Origin: Haematococcus lacustris
Taxonomy: Eukaryota; Chlorophyta; Chlorophyceae; Chlamydomonadales; Haematococcaceae
Assembly: GCA_030144725.1 (NCBI GenBank)
Contig: JASKMD010000025.1
Location: 434,001 to 498,000 of the forward strand
Direction: 5' to 3'
DNA: 64,000 nucleotides
The notes under the pieces were generated by a model, which was not told the DNA's origin, made no database searches, and worked only from the letters and a program-made list of their open reading frames with translations. Position numbers and translations under genes: made by a program. Shown piece after piece: positions 21,880 to 33,700 of the stretch (the stretch's first letter is position 1; each line of letters starts with the position of its first letter).

Positions 21880-21990
21880 CGGCAGTTGGACGGCGGTTAG
21901 AGGGGGAATAAAATTCCCCCGCTGCTCTTTTCCCCTCATTCCCCCGTTACCCTCCGAAAAATTCCCCCGCATTGGAAAAACCCCCTTCTT
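21880..21990. repeat. Right arm of the inverted repeat flanking the (GGGCT)n array
   Basis: This carries the reverse complement of the 20.1-kb arm, including CCCCGCATTGGAAAAACCCC. It is followed by a ~150-bp block (about 22035-22195) repeated at 27325-27465 and 29666-29806. Confidence 0.55.
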
Positions 21991-22034
21991 CAAGTTACCC
22001 AAAAACGTGCCATGTGTAACCGGGAGACCTAACT

Positions 22035-22195
22035 GTTGAGGCGCATTGGTGCGGGTGCCGCACATCCCACACTAAGCCGACGAAGTGGGTGCGGCAGAAC
22101 GCCTGAGGAAAGGGTCGGGGCAATTTCTCCCTCCCACACGGTAGCAATTTCTCAACCCCGCGGAGAAATTTAACGGTGTGATCTATCTGACTGAA
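22035..22195. repeat. Dispersed ~150-bp block (copy 1 of 3)
   Basis: The sequence begins GAGGCGCATTGGTGCGGGTG and ends AACGGTGTGATCTATCTGAC. It recurs with a small internal deletion in both halves of the 2,341-bp tandem duplication, directly before the 114-bp repeats. It contains an AATTTCTC/GAGAAATT inverted repeat. Confidence 0.75.
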
Positions 22196-22632
22196 CCGTG
22201 CACTGAACGCACTGAACCTTGCACTGAACACACTGAATTCTGGCACTGAACGCACTGAACCTTAGACTGAACGCACTGAACGCACTGAATCGTGCACTGA
22301 ACGCACTGAACCTTGGACTGGAAGCACTGAATCGTGCACTGAACGCACTGAACCTTGCACTGAACGCACTGAATTTAGCACTGAACGCACTTAACCATGC
22401 ACTGAACGCACTGAATCGTGCACTGAACGCACTGAACCTTGGACTGAACGCACTGAACATTGCACTGAACGCACTGACTGTGCACTGAACGCACTGAATC
22501 TTAGACTGAACGCACCGAATCGTGCACTGAACGCACTGAATTGTTCACTAAACGCACTGAATTGTGCACTGAACGCACTGAATTGTGCACTGAATTGTGC
22601 ACTGAACGCACTGAATTGTGCACTGAACGCAG
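22196..22632. repeat. CACTGAACG-based minisatellite
   Basis: About 20 imperfect copies of a ~21-bp unit built on CACTGAACGCACTGAA with a variable CCTTG/TCGTG end. It starts inside the GACTGAACC end of the preceding block, which may have seeded it. Confidence 0.9.
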
Positions 22633-22822
22633 TGATCCACACCCAATGTGTCACAGCTAGCCTGACTACGGATGGTACCTATAGTGGAGGCTCACCACAT
22701 CCAGCCATATGCTTGGGTATGGTGCGCCACATGTCCCTTGTATGGGTAAAACCACCACGTGGTGATGCGCTGATGCTGCAAAGGTGGTAGCTACCTGCTA
22801 CATACCCCCTTTACATGTGGTG
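22631..22822. repeat. Dispersed repeat, third copy of the 17.9-kb family
   Basis: Matches 18032-18230 with a few substitutions, including CACACCCAATGTGTCACAGC and ACGGATGGTACCTATAGTGG. Confidence 0.8.
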
Positions 22823-23539
22823 CATGTGGTCGGTGCATGAGGGCGACACTAGGGGTAGCAGGCTTGCAGCTACAAACCATGCTATCACTTGCGTCTCGTG
22901 AGTAGTGCATTACATCAAGGCTTGGTAAGGCACGTTATGCTAGCAAGGGCAAGAACACGAGAACGTTGCGAAGATGGGTTATCCGTACAAGCGGGCCGTC
23001 CATGCACTAACCGGTTGTCAGCATTACACAACACATCCTACCCTCCCACTATTTCAATACTATACTAGGTATCATTGAGACTTCAAGGCTTTGTGTCGTA
23101 CGCTTGCATCAACATGATGTTGCATACTCAACATGATCTTACAGGAGCCAAAGTTATGATGCATGGCAAGTACATGACACACATCACCCCGATCCTTTTC
23201 AATGCCATTCACTAAGCCAAGCAGCCCAACGTCTCGTCATCATCTGTGGGTGCTACTATCCACACAGCAAGGAAGTCAAGAAGCCCAAGACATACATAGC
23301 GCAATTGTTTTTACTTGTCCCACAGCGGAAGGAAGAAGGAAGGGGCCAAGGGGCAGGAGGCCAATAGGGCTGAGCTGGGCTAGGCTGGTCAGAGGCTGTG
23401 GAGGAGGAGGAGGTGCCCATCAGACCTGCAACCAAGGGGCATGCACATGAGGGAGGAGATTGTGCTGGGTATTGGGTGTCAGCCACTTGCCAGCAGGCGG
23501 TTAGCTAGAAAGGGACGAATGCGGTTTGCTAGAAAGGGA
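22823..23539. other. No recognised feature
   Basis: Mixed sequence with no gene, RNA or repeat that I can identify. Confidence 0.35.
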
Positions 23540-23559
23540 CGTTGCTACTCATGCACTGC

Positions 23560-23835
23560 TGCCCATGCACTGCAGCCTGCTGCTGTTGCTCATGATCTGC
23601 AGCACACCTGCAGCCGGCTGCTACCTACACAGCCGCACACCTACAGCTTGCTGCTGCTGCTGCCCATACACTCCTGCTGCTGCCCATGCACTGCTGCTCA
23701 TGCATTACAGCCTGCTGCTGCAGCTGTTCATGCACTGCAGCACATGCACTGCTGCCTGCTGCTGCTGCTCATACACTGCAGCACACGTGCAGCCTGCTGT
23801 TACCTGCAGCCTGCACTGCCAGACACCTACAGCCA
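23560..23835. repeat. CTGCTG/CATGCACTGC imperfect repeat
   Basis: Same word composition as 18590-18715 but longer, again directly before a G-rich minisatellite. Confidence 0.6.
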
Positions 23836-23837
23836 CG

Positions 23838-24255
23838 GCGGGGCAGGGAGGGGTAGCGCAAGGCTGGGATGGGGTGGGGCAGGGCTGGGAGAGGGTGGGG
23901 CAAGGCTGGGAGGGGGTGGGGCAGGGCTGGAAGGGGGTGGGGCAGGGCTGGGCAGGGAGGGGAGGGGCAACGCCAGGCTGGGAGGGGGTGGGGCAGGCCT
24001 GGGAAGGGATGGGGTGGGGCAGGGATGGGATGGGGTTGGGAAGGGCTGGGAGGGGGCAACGCAAGGCTGGGAGGGGGTGGGGCAGGGCTGGGATGGGGTG
24101 GGGTAGGGCTGGGAAGGGGTGGGGTAGGGCTGGGAGGGGAGGGGGTGGGGTAGGGCTGGGAGGGAGTGGGGCAGGGAAGGGCTGGGCAGGGAGGGGAGGG
24201 GCAACGCAAGGCTGGGATGGGGTGGGGCAGGGCTGGGATGGGGTGGGGCACGTAC
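23838..24255. repeat. G-rich ~20-bp minisatellite
   Basis: Same family as 18716-19556, with GGTGGGGCAGGGCTGGGAGG-like units, plus strand G-rich. Confidence 0.9.
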
Positions 24256-24317
24256 CCTGCTGCACCCTCTACCCTAAGCTGACAACCTGCTGTTGCACCT
24301 TCCCAATACACTCCCTA

Positions 24318-24672
24318 TATCTGCTGCTTGCTGACCCAGAGGCTGCGTGCCCGTGGGTGCACCAACAACTGCTGCTTGCTGACCCAGAGGCTGCGTGCCG
24401 GTGGGTGCACCAGCAGCTGCTGCTTGCTAACCCAGAGGCTGCGTGCCGGTGGCTGCCCCTGCAGCTCCTGCCCATGGTCCCATGCGTTGCGTGCCTGTGG
24501 GTGCACCAGCAACTGCTGCTTGCTGATCCTGAGGCTGCGTGCCTGTGGGTGCACCAGCAACTGCTGCTTGCTGACCCAGAGGCTGCGTGCCGGTGGGTGT
24601 GTCAACACCTGTTGCTTGCTGACCCAGAGGCTGTGTGCCGGTGGGTGCAGCAGCACCTGCTACTTGCTGACC
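24318..24672. repeat. 48-bp tandem repeat (about 7 copies)
   Basis: The unit contains TTGCTGACCCAGAGGCTGCG and TGGGTGCACCAGCAACTGCT with minor variation. On the minus strand it would encode a 16-residue repeat containing TQPLGQQ, continuous with the fragment at 24676-25080, so it may be a coding repeat of that gene. Confidence 0.8.
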
Positions 24673-24675
24673 CTT

Positions 24676-25080
24676 TGGACGAAGCTACCCATTCTTTCTT
24701 CAGCTCCTCCAGACGCTTCTCGCCAATGTTGCTCTTGCCAGCCATCGCCACCTTCACATTCACCAGCAAGCTCATGTTGTTGCTCTTGCCTCCCCAAACA
24801 CTACTCCCTTGCCTCTGCTGGCGCTCATGCTGTCGCGTTTGTTGCTGCTCCTCCTGCTGTTCCCGTAGCTCCTCCTGTTCCTGCTCTGGCTGGTGCTCGT
24901 TTTACTTCTGCTTTGTAGCACGCTGCGTTGTGGTGTGCGCGCGTGGTGGAGACTGGTCACGACATTATCGGCCTGTCCTGGGAGCTGAAGTATTGAACCC
25001 GGGGCGCACTGGTGCAACGCCAACAACGGGCCTACCCTGAACACGATCCTGAACACGGCCCCAGACAGCGTGCAAGCCAT
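24676..25080 (-). pseudogene. Unidentified gene fragment, paralogous to 19557-20100
   Basis: The minus-strand reading KSNIGEKRLEELKKEWVASS runs on into the 48-bp repeat. An upstream Gln/Glu-rich part (HQPEQEQEELREQQ) lies in an adjacent frame. The whole order (CTG-rich tract, G-rich array, this fragment) repeats that at 18.6-20.1 kb, so the two regions arose by segmental duplication. Function unknown. Confidence 0.4.
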
Positions 25081-25383
25081 TCATAACCGCTGTAACCGCT
25101 GCTGCTAGGCTGCGATGCCGTCGGCTGATGTAGCTAAGCTTGCACCACAGTGCTTGACTTACCTGCGGCTAATGTGGGTACAGGTTGCGAGCCACGAAGC
25201 AGGCTGACCAGCCTTTTTGACACCTACAGCGACGCCTTCGACGCTGATGGCTTGCGCGATAGTTAGCTAGGCTATACGGCGCAAGGGAAGCCGTTTGGAG
25301 GAGGTATCCCTCTCAGGTGCTGCTCATCTGTCAGATGTCACTGGGAAGGGATGTGTGTGACCGGGAGACTTAACTGCACTGTG
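25081..25383. other. No recognised feature
   Basis: Mixed sequence. GTGACCGGGAGACTTAACTG near 25360 resembles a word at 22015, hinting at a shared element edge. Confidence 0.35.
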
Positions 25384-25641
25384 TGTGTGTGGTGGCAGGT
25401 GGTGGTGGGGCTGGGCGCCATGTCTATTGTTAGCCTGGATGTCAGCATGGTTAGTTGGCATCGCTGTGACAGCCAGCTGGTCATGCAAGGCTGTAGCGGT
25501 CAGGGCTGGCAGGTGGTGGTGGGGCTGGGCGCCATGTCTATCATGAGCCTGCATGTCAGCATGGTTTGTTGGCATCGCTGTGACAGCCAGCTGGTCATGC
25601 AAGGCTGTAGCGGTCAGGGCTGGCAGGTGGTTGCGGGTTGA
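25384..25641. repeat. 114-bp satellite, short outlying array (about 2.3 copies)
   Basis: Same 38-codon unit as the main array at 31.6-43.9 kb. It is followed at 25642-25775 by a short piece of the coding block that lies beside the main array (RGDQRTMWALARDEQGAC on the minus strand). Confidence 0.9.
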
Positions 25642-25775
25642 CCAACCACTCCGTGTGCGCAGGTGCGCCACTGTGTGTGTGTTAAGGCCGTAGTGTGACA
25701 TAAGGTAGAGGTTAATGACTGTGTCATCGCATGCGCCTTGCTCGTCTCTGGCTAAGGCCCACATTGTGCGTTGGT
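25642..25775 (-). pseudogene. Fragment of the 2A/Josephin-like coding block
   Basis: The minus-strand frame encodes RGDQRTMWALARDEQGAC then DTVINLYLMSHYGLNTHTV, identical or nearly so to the full blocks at 30.5 and 43.9 kb, but it is cut off before the protease Cys and the 2A motif. A CTG-rich tract replaces the rest. Confidence 0.7.
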
Positions 25776-26023
25776 CCCCGCACTGCTGCTGCTGCTCATG
25801 CACTAAAGCACACCTGCAGCCTGCTGCTACCTGCACTGCTACAAACGCACAGCCTGCTGCTGCTGCTGTCCTTGCACTGCTGCTCATGCACTACAACCTG
25901 TTGCTGTTGCTGCTGCTCATGCACTGCAGCACACCGACAGCCTGATGCTGCCTGCACTGCCACACACCAACAGGCAGGGCAGGGCAGGGCAGGGCAGGGC
26001 AGGGCGGCTCGTGTCAACGCAAG

Positions 26024-28364
26024 GCTGGGATGGGGTAGGGCAGGGCTGGGATGGGGTGGGGCAGGGCTGGGATAGGGTGGAGCAGGGCAGGGAGGGGAGG
26101 GGCGGGGCAACGCAAGGCTGGGAGGGGGTGGGGCAGGGCTGGGATGCGGTGGGGCAGGGCTGGGAGGGGGTGGGGCAGGGCTGGGTGGGGGTGGGGCAGG
26201 GCTGGGCAGGGAGGGGAGGGTATTACTCCTGTTGTGCTGCCGCCACTGCTGCCACCAATGCTGCTGCTGCTAGCACCGCCTCCCCCACTGCTGCCGCCAT
26301 CACATCATGCGCCTTGGGTGGGCATCTGCACAAGCATCAGTAGGCACAAGCATGGACATATCCTTCCCTGTCAATAAGCAAAGCATGCCTTTCTCTGATG
26401 GTCTATCCCTGCTGCGTTTGCCACTGCAGCCCTGAGTGTATACTGTTGTCCTGCCTGGCTGCCGCTGCCCCTCCACTGCCTGCCTACCCAAGCTGCATGC
26501 AACCCGCATACCCATGACGCGCCTGCGCCTGTCCCTGCTGCAGTGCCTGCATACTCCTGCAATGCTGCCTGCCTACCCCTGCTGCACCTGCCCCGGCTGC
26601 GCTTCATACCTGCCCCTACCCCTTGTGGCCCAGTTGTGCTTACCGCATGCTCCTGCTGTGATGCCAACATGCCCTTGCCCCTTGTAAGGCAATGTCTGCT
26701 CACAGGTGGTACGCTTCTGTGTGGCCACACCTATGGACGAGCACCACAACCAGGACGATGCCACACATAGGAGTGAAGCAATGCAGCGCATAGCTGTGCA
26801 TTGAGCACTTGAGCTGGTGAGGTGCAACAACAGCAGCAAGCAACAGCATGTGCGGGTATACTAGCAACTGAGGGCACAACGCGGCTCATACCTGGGTTGG
26901 GGCGACCGTTTCTTACTGCGCGAGCTGGGTTGGCCACTGAGACCGCAGTCCATCCTTAGCATCCGCAGCAGCTGCTACGGACGTAGCGTTGGCCCAGCAG
27001 CTGCTTTGCCCACTGCGCTTGCTGCGCCTTGCCTGGTGCTGATAGGAGCTGCCGATGCTGAGGCTGCTGGAGAGTATTACCGTGGGCATGCATTACCCTG
27101 CTGCACAGCCGTCTTGTCCGCAGAGCTGTAGCGGAAGGTGCAGGCGTGCGTGCAGAGAGGTGGTGCCGATGAGCGAGTGGGCTGCTGTTGGACGGTTAGC
27201 AGGTCCCCCTGTGTGGGGGAGCAGCCGCAGATAGCTCAGCGAGGGGCTCAGCGAGGGACCCACAAGCTTACCATGTTCAACGCGGGGTTCAACGCAGTGA
27301 GAGGTCACATCTTTGCCATCTGCCCGTTTGAGGCGCATTGGTGCGGGTGCCGCACATCCCACACTAAGCCGACGAAGTGGGTGCGGCAGAACGCCTGAGG
27401 AAAGGGTAGCAATTTCTCAACCCCGCGGAGAAATTTAACGGTGTGATCTATCTGACTGAACCGGGTTAACTGCACTGTGTGTGTGTGGTGGCAGGTGGTG
27501 GTGGGGCTGGGCGCCATGTCTATTGTTAGCCTGGATGTCAGCATGGTTAGTTGGCATCGCTGTGACAGCCAGCTGGTCATGCAAGGCTGTAGCGGTCAGG
27601 GCTGGCAGGTGGTGGTGGGGCTGGGCGCCATGTCTATTGTTAGCCTGGATGTCAGCATGGTTAGTTGGCATCGCTGTGACAGCCAGCTGGTCATGCAAGG
27701 CTGTAGCGGTCAGGGCTGGCAGGTGGTGGTGGGGCTGGGCGCCATGTCTATCGTCAGCCTGCATGTCAGCATGGTTTGTTGGCATCTCTGTGACAGCCAG
27801 CTGGTCATGCAAGGCTGTAGCGGTCAGGGCTGGCAGGTGGTGGTGGGGCTGGGCGCCATGTCTATTGTTAGCCTGGATGTCAGCATGGTTAGTTGGCATC
27901 TCTGTGACAGCCAGCAGGTCATGCAAGGCTGTAGCGGTCAGGGCTGGCAGGTGGTGGTGGGGCTGGGCGCCATGTCTATCGTCAGCCTGCATGTCAGCAT
28001 GGTTTGTTGGCATCTCTGTGACAGCGAGCTGGTCATGCAAGGCTGTAGCGGTCAGGGCTGGCAGGTGGTGGTGGGGCTGGGCGCCATGTCTATTGTCAGC
28101 CTGCATGTTAGCATGGTTTGTTGGCATCGCTGTGACAGCCAGCTGGTCATGCAAGGCTGTAGCGGTCAGGGCTGGCAAGTGGTTGCGGGTTGACCAATCA
28201 CTCCGTGTGCGCAGGTGCGCCACTGTGTGTGTGTTAAGGCCGTAGTGTGACATAAGGTAGAGGTTAATGACTGTGTCATTGCATGCGCCTTGCTCGTCTC
28301 TGGCTAAGGCCCACATTGTGCGTTGGTCCCCGCGTCGCGCGTGTAGCTCAGACGTGTGGAAGTT
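26024..28364. repeat. 2,341-bp tandem duplication, left copy
   Basis: Every landmark here recurs 2,341 bp to the right: the G-rich minisatellite, an ~1.1-kb non-repetitive stretch, the dispersed ~150-bp block, about six 114-bp units, and a fragment of the 2A coding block. The copies looked identical wherever compared. The junction falls at GTTGCTGGG, inside a G-rich unit. No gene was recognised in the non-repetitive stretch. Confidence 0.95.
27477..28193. repeat. 114-bp satellite, about 6 copies
   Basis: This array is more varied than the main one: some units have GTTAGCCTGGATGTCAGCAT and TTAGTTGGCAT where the main array has GTCAGCCTGCATG and TTTGTTGGCAT. Those variants appear in the main array only in its last units. 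Confidence 0.95.
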
Positions 28365-30705
28365 GCTGGGATGGGGTAGGGCAGGGCTGGGATGGGGTGG
28401 GGCAGGGCTGGGATAGGGTGGAGCAGGGCAGGGAGGGGAGGGGCGGGGCAACGCAAGGCTGGGAGGGGGTGGGGCAGGGCTGGGATGCGGTGGGGCAGGG
28501 CTGGGAGGGGGTGGGGCAGGGCTGGGTGGGGGTGGGGCAGGGCTGGGCAGGGAGGGGAGGGTATTACTCCTGTTGTGCTGCCGCCACTGCTGCCACCAAT
28601 GCTGCTGCTGCTAGCACCGCCTCCCCCACTGCTGCCGCCATCACATCATGCGCCTTGGGTGGGCATCTGCACAAGCATCAGTAGGCACAAGCATGGACAT
28701 ATCCTTCCCTGTCAATAAGCAAAGCATGCCTTTCTCTGATGGTCTATCCCTGCTGCGTTTGCCACTGCAGCCCTGAGTGTATACTGTTGTCCTGCCTGGC
28801 TGCCGCTGCCCCTCCACTGCCTGCCTACCCAAGCTGCATGCAACCCGCATACCCATGACGCGCCTGCGCCTGTCCCTGCTGCAGTGCCTGCATACTCCTG
28901 CAATGCTGCCTGCCTACCCCTGCTGCACCTGCCCCGGCTGCGCTTCATACCTGCCCCTACCCCTTGTGGCCCAGTTGTGCTTACCGCATGCTCCTGCTGT
29001 GATGCCAACATGCCCTTGCCCCTTGTAAGGCAATGTCTGCTCACAGGTGGTACGCTTCTGTGTGGCCACACCTATGGACGAGCACCACAACCAGGACGAT
29101 GCCACACATAGGAGTGAAGCAATGCAGCGCATAGCTGTGCATTGAGCACTTGAGCTGGTGAGGTGCAACAACAGCAGCAAGCAACAGCATGTGCGGGTAT
29201 ACTAGCAACTGAGGGCACAACGCGGCTCATACCTGGGTTGGGGCGACCGTTTCTTACTGCGCGAGCTGGGTTGGCCACTGAGACCGCAGTCCATCCTTAG
29301 CATCCGCAGCAGCTGCTACGGACGTAGCGTTGGCCCAGCAGCTGCTTTGCCCACTGCGCTTGCTGCGCCTTGCCTGGTGCTGATAGGAGCTGCCGATGCT
29401 GAGGCTGCTGGAGAGTATTACCGTGGGCATGCATTACCCTGCTGCACAGCCGTCTTGTCCGCAGAGCTGTAGCGGAAGGTGCAGGCGTGCGTGCAGAGAG
29501 GTGGTGCCGATGAGCGAGTGGGCTGCTGTTGGACGGTTAGCAGGTCCCCCTGTGTGGGGGAGCAGCCGCAGATAGCTCAGCGAGGGGCTCAGCGAGGGAC
29601 CCACAAGCTTACCATGTTCAACGCGGGGTTCAACGCAGTGAGAGGTCACATCTTTGCCATCTGCCCGTTTGAGGCGCATTGGTGCGGGTGCCGCACATCC
29701 CACACTAAGCCGACGAAGTGGGTGCGGCAGAACGCCTGAGGAAAGGGTAGCAATTTCTCAACCCCGCGGAGAAATTTAACGGTGTGATCTATCTGACTGA
29801 ACCGGGTTAACTGCACTGTGTGTGTGTGGTGGCAGGTGGTGGTGGGGCTGGGCGCCATGTCTATTGTTAGCCTGGATGTCAGCATGGTTAGTTGGCATCG
29901 CTGTGACAGCCAGCTGGTCATGCAAGGCTGTAGCGGTCAGGGCTGGCAGGTGGTGGTGGGGCTGGGCGCCATGTCTATTGTTAGCCTGGATGTCAGCATG
30001 GTTAGTTGGCATCGCTGTGACAGCCAGCTGGTCATGCAAGGCTGTAGCGGTCAGGGCTGGCAGGTGGTGGTGGGGCTGGGCGCCATGTCTATCGTCAGCC
30101 TGCATGTCAGCATGGTTTGTTGGCATCTCTGTGACAGCCAGCTGGTCATGCAAGGCTGTAGCGGTCAGGGCTGGCAGGTGGTGGTGGGGCTGGGCGCCAT
30201 GTCTATTGTTAGCCTGGATGTCAGCATGGTTAGTTGGCATCTCTGTGACAGCCAGCAGGTCATGCAAGGCTGTAGCGGTCAGGGCTGGCAGGTGGTGGTG
30301 GGGCTGGGCGCCATGTCTATCGTCAGCCTGCATGTCAGCATGGTTTGTTGGCATCTCTGTGACAGCGAGCTGGTCATGCAAGGCTGTAGCGGTCAGGGCT
30401 GGCAGGTGGTGGTGGGGCTGGGCGCCATGTCTATTGTCAGCCTGCATGTTAGCATGGTTTGTTGGCATCGCTGTGACAGCCAGCTGGTCATGCAAGGCTG
30501 TAGCGGTCAGGGCTGGCAAGTGGTTGCGGGTTGACCAATCACTCCGTGTGCGCAGGTGCGCCACTGTGTGTGTGTTAAGGCCGTAGTGTGACATAAGGTA
30601 GAGGTTAATGACTGTGTCATTGCATGCGCCTTGCTCGTCTCTGGCTAAGGCCCACATTGTGCGTTGGTCCCCGCGTCGCGCGTGTAGCTCAGACGTGTGG
30701 AAGTT
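28365..30705. repeat. 2,341-bp tandem duplication, right copy
   Basis: Counterpart of 26024-28364. Identity runs to about 30705, where this copy continues into the full 2A coding block while the left copy breaks into the G-rich array. Confidence 0.95.
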
Positions 30706-33700
30706 GGCCAGTTCTTGGTTAGTGAGCCACGAGTGTCCTGCCGCCATGTTCAGGGCATGTATTTGGCAGTGTGAGGCTACCTGTTGCTCGAAGTGCAGGC
30801 CATCGGGGCCTGGGTTCTCCTCAATGTCTCCCGCTGCCAGCAGGAGCCAGCTAATGTATATGCATCTTGCCATGTATTTACTTATGGCCATGTTCCATGT
30901 GGGGTTGCTAATGATGTTAGGGTTGAGGTAGTACGTCATGTAGGCTTGGAGTGTAGTGTTGTACTGTATGGCCCTGATAGTCCTTCCACTATTGTTCCCC
31001 TTGAGGTAGGTGCAGGTAGTGTTTGTCAGGCGGGTGATGGTTGTCGCTCTTTGTAATGTCCCGTCTATGCCAAGTAACCAGTTGTAGGTGGTGGTGTGTA
31101 GGGAGGCGTTGAGCTTGGCCAGGGTCTTACGTTGTTTCTTGAGACATTGCTTAGATTTGGCGTGTGTATACGTGGGTTCGTTTCGCTTCATAATTATCAT
31201 TATCCAAGTAAGAAAGCAGACCAGGTAGGCAATGGTTTGCCGGTCCGTGTCTTTTTGCTGGGTGGGTTTCCAGTTGGGGTGTCCAAATGGGGGGTTGGGC
31301 ATGGGGATAATGATGGTGTACTGTGGTTCCATGTTGTCACTGTAGGTGCACAGCCATGGCGCTTCTGTAATGTTCGTCTCAGGTACCATGCGCTGGCTAA
31401 TGGTGCGAGCCCCAAGCATGTTCGCATCATGTTGGGGTTGTTGGTTGGCTTCGGGCATAGCAGTCAGGCCTGGCAGGTGGTGGTACAGCAGGTCAGCATG
31501 GACAGCATGCAAGGTTATCCCTTGCGTCGGCCTGGGCTGCTCATTGAGCTGTTCATCCTCTGGTTGGTTGCTGTGGGTGTGTGGGTACCTGGTGCGGGGC
31601 ATCAGGTCAGCATGGAAATCATGCAAGGTTGTCCCTAGCATCTCTGTGACAGCCAGCTGGTCATGCAAGGCTGTAGCGGTCAGGGCTGGCAGGTGGTGGT
31701 GGGGCTGGGCGCCATGTCTATTGTCAGCCTGCATGTTAGCATGGTTTGTTGGCATCGCTGTGACAGCCAGCTGGTCATGCAAGGCTGTAGCGGTCAGGGC
31801 TGGCAGGTGGTGGTGGGGCTGGGCGCCATGTCTATTGTCAGCCTGCATGTCAGCATGGTTTGTTGGCATCTCTGTGACAGCCAGCTGGTCATGCAAGGCT
31901 GTAGCGGTCAGGGCTGGCAGGTGGTGGTGGGGCTGGGCGCCATGTCTATTGTCAGCCTGCATGTTAGCATGGTTTGTTGGCATCGCTCTGACAGCCAGCT
32001 GGTCATGCAAGGCTGTAGCGGTCAGGGCTGGCAGGTGGTGGTGGGGCTGGGCGCCATGTCTATTGTCAGCCTGCATGTCAGCATGGTTTGTTGGCATCGC
32101 TGTGACAGCCAGCTGGTCATGCAAGGCTGTAGCGGTCAGGGCTGGCAGGTGGTGGTGGGGCTGGGCGCCATGTCTATCGTCAGCCTGCATGTTAGCATGG
32201 TTTGTTGGCATCGCTGTGACAGCCAGCTGGTCATGCAAGGCTGTAGCGGTCAGGGCTGGCAGGTGGTGGTGGGGCTGGGCGCCATGTCTATTGTCAGCCT
32301 GCATGTCAGCATGGTTTGTTGGCATCTCTGTGACAGCCAGCTGGTCATGCAAGGCTGTAGCGGTCAGGGCTGGCAGGTGGTGGTGGGGCTGGGCGCCATG
32401 TCTATTGTCAGCCTGCATGTTAGCATGGTTTGTTGGCATCGCTCTGACAGCCAGCTGGTCATGCAAGGCTGTAGCGGTCAGGGCTGGCAGGTGGTGGTGG
32501 GGCTGGGCGCCATGTCTATTGTCAGCCTGCATGTTAGCATGGTTTGTTGGCATCGCTCTGACAGCCAGCTGGTCATGCAAGGCTGTAGCGGTCAGGGCTG
32601 GCAGGTGGTGGTGGGGCTGGGCGCCATGTCTATTGTCAGCCTGCATGTCAGCATGGTTTGTTGGCATCGCTGTGACAGCCAGCTGGTCATGCAAGGCTGT
32701 AGCGGTCAGGGCTGGCAGGTGGTGGTGGGGCTGGGCGCCATGTCTATCGTCAGCCTGCATGTCAGCATGGTTTGTTGGCATCTCTGTGACAGCCAGCTGG
32801 TCATGCAAGTCTATAGCGGTCAGGGCTGGCAGGTGTTGGTGGGGCTGGGCGCCATGTCTATTGTCAGCCTGCATGTCAGCATGGTTTGTTGGCATCGCTG
32901 TGACAGCCAGCTGGTCATGCAAGGCTGTAGCGGTCAGGGCTGGCAGGTGGTGGTGGGGCTGGGCGCCATGTCTATTGTCAGCCTGCATGTTAGCATGGTT
33001 TGTTGGCATCGCTCTGACAGCCAGCTGGTCATGCAAGGCTGTAGCGGTCAGGGCTGGCAGGTGGTGGTGGGGCTGGGCGCCATGTCTATTGTCAGCCTGC
33101 ATGTCAGCATGGTTTGTTGGCATCGCTGTGACAGCCAGCTGGTCATGCAAGGCTGTAGCGGTCAGGGCTGGCAGGTGGTGGTGGGGCTGGGCGCCATGTC
33201 TATCGTCAGCCTGCATGTCAGCATGGTTTGTTGGCATCTCTGTGACATCCAGCTGGTCATGCAAGGCTGTAGCGGTCAGGGCTGGCAGGTGGTGGTGGGG
33301 CTGGGCGCCATGTCTATTGTCAGCCTGCATGTTAGCATGGTTTGTTGGCATCGCTGTGACAGCCAGCTGGTCATGCAAGGCTGTAGCGGTCAGGGCTGGC
33401 AGGTGGTGGTGGGGCTGGGCGCCATGTCTATCGTCAGCCTGCATGTCAGCATGGTTTGTTGGCATCTCTGTGACAGCCAGCTGGTCATGCAAGGCTGTAG
33501 CGGTCAGGGCTGGCAGGTGGTGGTGGGGCTGGGCGCCATGTCTATCGTCAGCCTGCATGTCAGCATGGTTTGTTGGCATCTCTGTGACAGCCAGCTGGTC
33601 ATGCAAGTCTATAGCGGTCAGGGCTGGCAGGTGTTGGTGGGGCTGGGCGCCATGTCTATTGTCAGCCTGCATGTCAGCATGGTTTGTTGGCATCGCTGTG

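Noticed and set aside
26371..26937. Short ORFs in the non-repetitive part of the tandem duplication
   Set aside because: They have no recognisable domain, Cys/Pro/His-rich composition, and overlapping frames on both strands; identity between the two copies reflects the duplication, not selection.
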